A DNA stretch of 5,845 nucleotides from JAZUOT01 sp045604805 (lineage in GTDB: Bacteria; Bacillota; Clostridia; Oscillospirales; Acutalibacteraceae), in the NCBI GenBank assembly GCA_045604805.1, contig JAZUOT010000046.1:1-5845 (forward strand), in the 5' to 3' direction. Below the pieces are notes generated by a model. It saw only the letters and a program-made list of their open reading frames with translations, was not told the origin of the DNA and did no database searches. The position numbers were made by a program, and so were the translations under genes. Position 1 is the stretch's first letter; each line of letters begins with the position of its first letter. Below, piece by piece: positions 5,439-5,845 of this stretch.

Positions 5439-5475
5439 AAAAAACCCCCGTGTCGAATGACACGAGGGTATTTTT
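5439..5475. terminator. Bidirectional intrinsic terminator
   Basis: CCCCCGTGTC (5445-5454), loop GAAT, GACACGAGGG (5459-5468), flanked by six A on the left (5439-5444) and TATTTTT on the right (5469-5475). In plus-strand RNA the stem has one C-A mismatch (5448/5465). In minus-strand RNA that pair becomes G-U, giving a continuous 10-bp stem followed directly by six U. It therefore serves the scpAB operon and, better, the minus-strand tRNA/5S unit. Confidence 0.9.
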
Positions 5476-5476
5476 G

Positions 5477-5552
5477 TGGCTCCCCCTGTTGGACTTGAAC
5501 CAACGACAACGCGGTTAACAGCCGCGCGCTCTACCGACTGAGCTAAGGAGGA
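5477..5552 (-). tRNA. tRNA-Asn (anticodon GTT)
   Basis: The full cloverleaf folds by eye. The acceptor stem is TCCTCCT with AGGGGGA (one G-T wobble), followed by discriminator G and an encoded CCA. The anticodon arm is CGCGG-CTGTTAA-CCGCG, with anticodon GTT. The T arm is GTTGG-TTCAAGT-CCAAC. It is 76 bases including CCA and reads AAC/AAU codons. It lies 7 bases downstream of the 5S rRNA and just before the terminator, so it is the last gene of a minus-strand transcript and must be released by tRNA-processing nucleases. Confidence 0.97.
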
Positions 5553-5559
5553 ACAAAAA

Positions 5560-5675
<116 letters not shown>

Positions 5676-5725
5676 TAATTTAACAATATATAATATATGC
5701 AATCTCTCGCACATATATGCTGAAA
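5676..5725 (-). other. AT-rich spacer between tRNA-Glu and 5S rRNA
   Basis: This 50-base spacer contains an 8-base direct repeat, ATATATGC (5693-5700 and 5713-5720). It has no T-run terminator and no convincing promoter with correct spacing, which is consistent with an internal transcribed spacer of a single minus-strand unit. Confidence 0.4.
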
Positions 5726-5800
5726 TGGTGACTCGTGCGGGAATCGAACCCGCGTTACCGGCGTGAGAGGCCGGTGTCTTAACCGCTTGACCAACGAGCC
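5726..5800 (-). tRNA. tRNA-Glu (anticodon CTC)
   Basis: The cloverleaf folds by eye. The acceptor stem is GGCTCGT with ACGAGTC (one G-T wobble), followed by discriminator A and an encoded CCA. The anticodon arm is CCGGC-CTCTCAC-GCCGG, with anticodon CTC. The T arm is GCGGG-TTCGATT-CCCGC. It is 75 bases with CCA. The D arm and body are typical of Firmicutes tRNA-Glu. CTC reads GAG only, so a separate TTC isoacceptor should exist elsewhere in the genome. Confidence 0.96.
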
Positions 5801-5845
5801 CTTCCGTAGCAGCCAAGCGGCTACCAGTCGAATGGTACACCATCA
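5801..5845 (-). other. Leader or spacer upstream of tRNA-Glu, possible hairpins
   Basis: No gene is identified in the last 45 bases. On the minus strand an 8-bp stem with two G-U pairs can form (plus-strand 5807-5814 with 5819-5826, 4-base loop). It competes with a 5-bp stem, TACCA/TGGTA (5822-5826 with 5833-5837). These may be processing structures in the precursor RNA. The sequence does not resemble the 3' end of 23S rRNA. Confidence 0.3.

Noticed and set aside
5801..5845. Part of another tRNA at the right edge
   Set aside because: The TTCGAC-like loop has a 6-base rather than 7-base loop, and no acceptor or CCA end fits.

Overview
The window looks like a low-GC Firmicutes chromosome, most likely a Clostridia member. 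The evidence is AT-rich coding DNA with purine-rich Shine-Dalgarno sites, sigma-A type promoters, and the Clostridia-typical order M50 site-2-type protease, scpA, scpB, DUF2953. A tRNA-Glu / 5S rRNA / tRNA-Asn block converges on that operon. The genus cannot be named from this window.

Left end (1-415): the minus strand carries only the first 23 codons of an exported protein, which runs off the left edge. Upstream of it is a dense regulatory region: a leader hairpin, a near-consensus promoter (TTGAAA-N17-TATACT), a 28-bp perfect dyad lying over the -10 element and start point, and a 13-bp palindrome that matches the core of the classical Fur box. The rest, to about 415, holds no gene I can recognise.

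416-778: a decayed surface-polysaccharide locus. Three consecutive plus-strand stubs overlap or nearly abut, and each keeps only the start of a gene: a GT2 glycosyltransferase N-terminus, a very short hydrophobic N-terminus, and the N-terminus of a DUF1972-type glycosyltransferase. None can encode a working enzyme.

756-2685: a three-gene cassette behind an extended -10 promoter (TTGTGC-N17-TATAAT). It encodes a CpXC-domain putative zinc protein, a four-helix membrane protein and a long coiled-coil protein. No function is known for this combination. It is the best candidate here for an undescribed system.

2650-5400: a conserved housekeeping operon. A probable promoter inside the tail of the coiled-coil gene drives an M50-family membrane metalloprotease, ScpA and ScpB (the kleisin and winged-helix partners of SMC in chromosome segregation) and a DUF2953 membrane-anchored protein. 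The sporulation gene ytfJ/gerW, often found after DUF2953 in Clostridia, is absent; the operon ends at once.

5439-5845: a hairpin terminator is shared by the two convergent units but is better built for the minus strand. Minus-strand tRNA-Asn(GTT), 5S rRNA and tRNA-Glu(CTC) follow. The last 45 bases contain possible leader hairpins and no identified gene.
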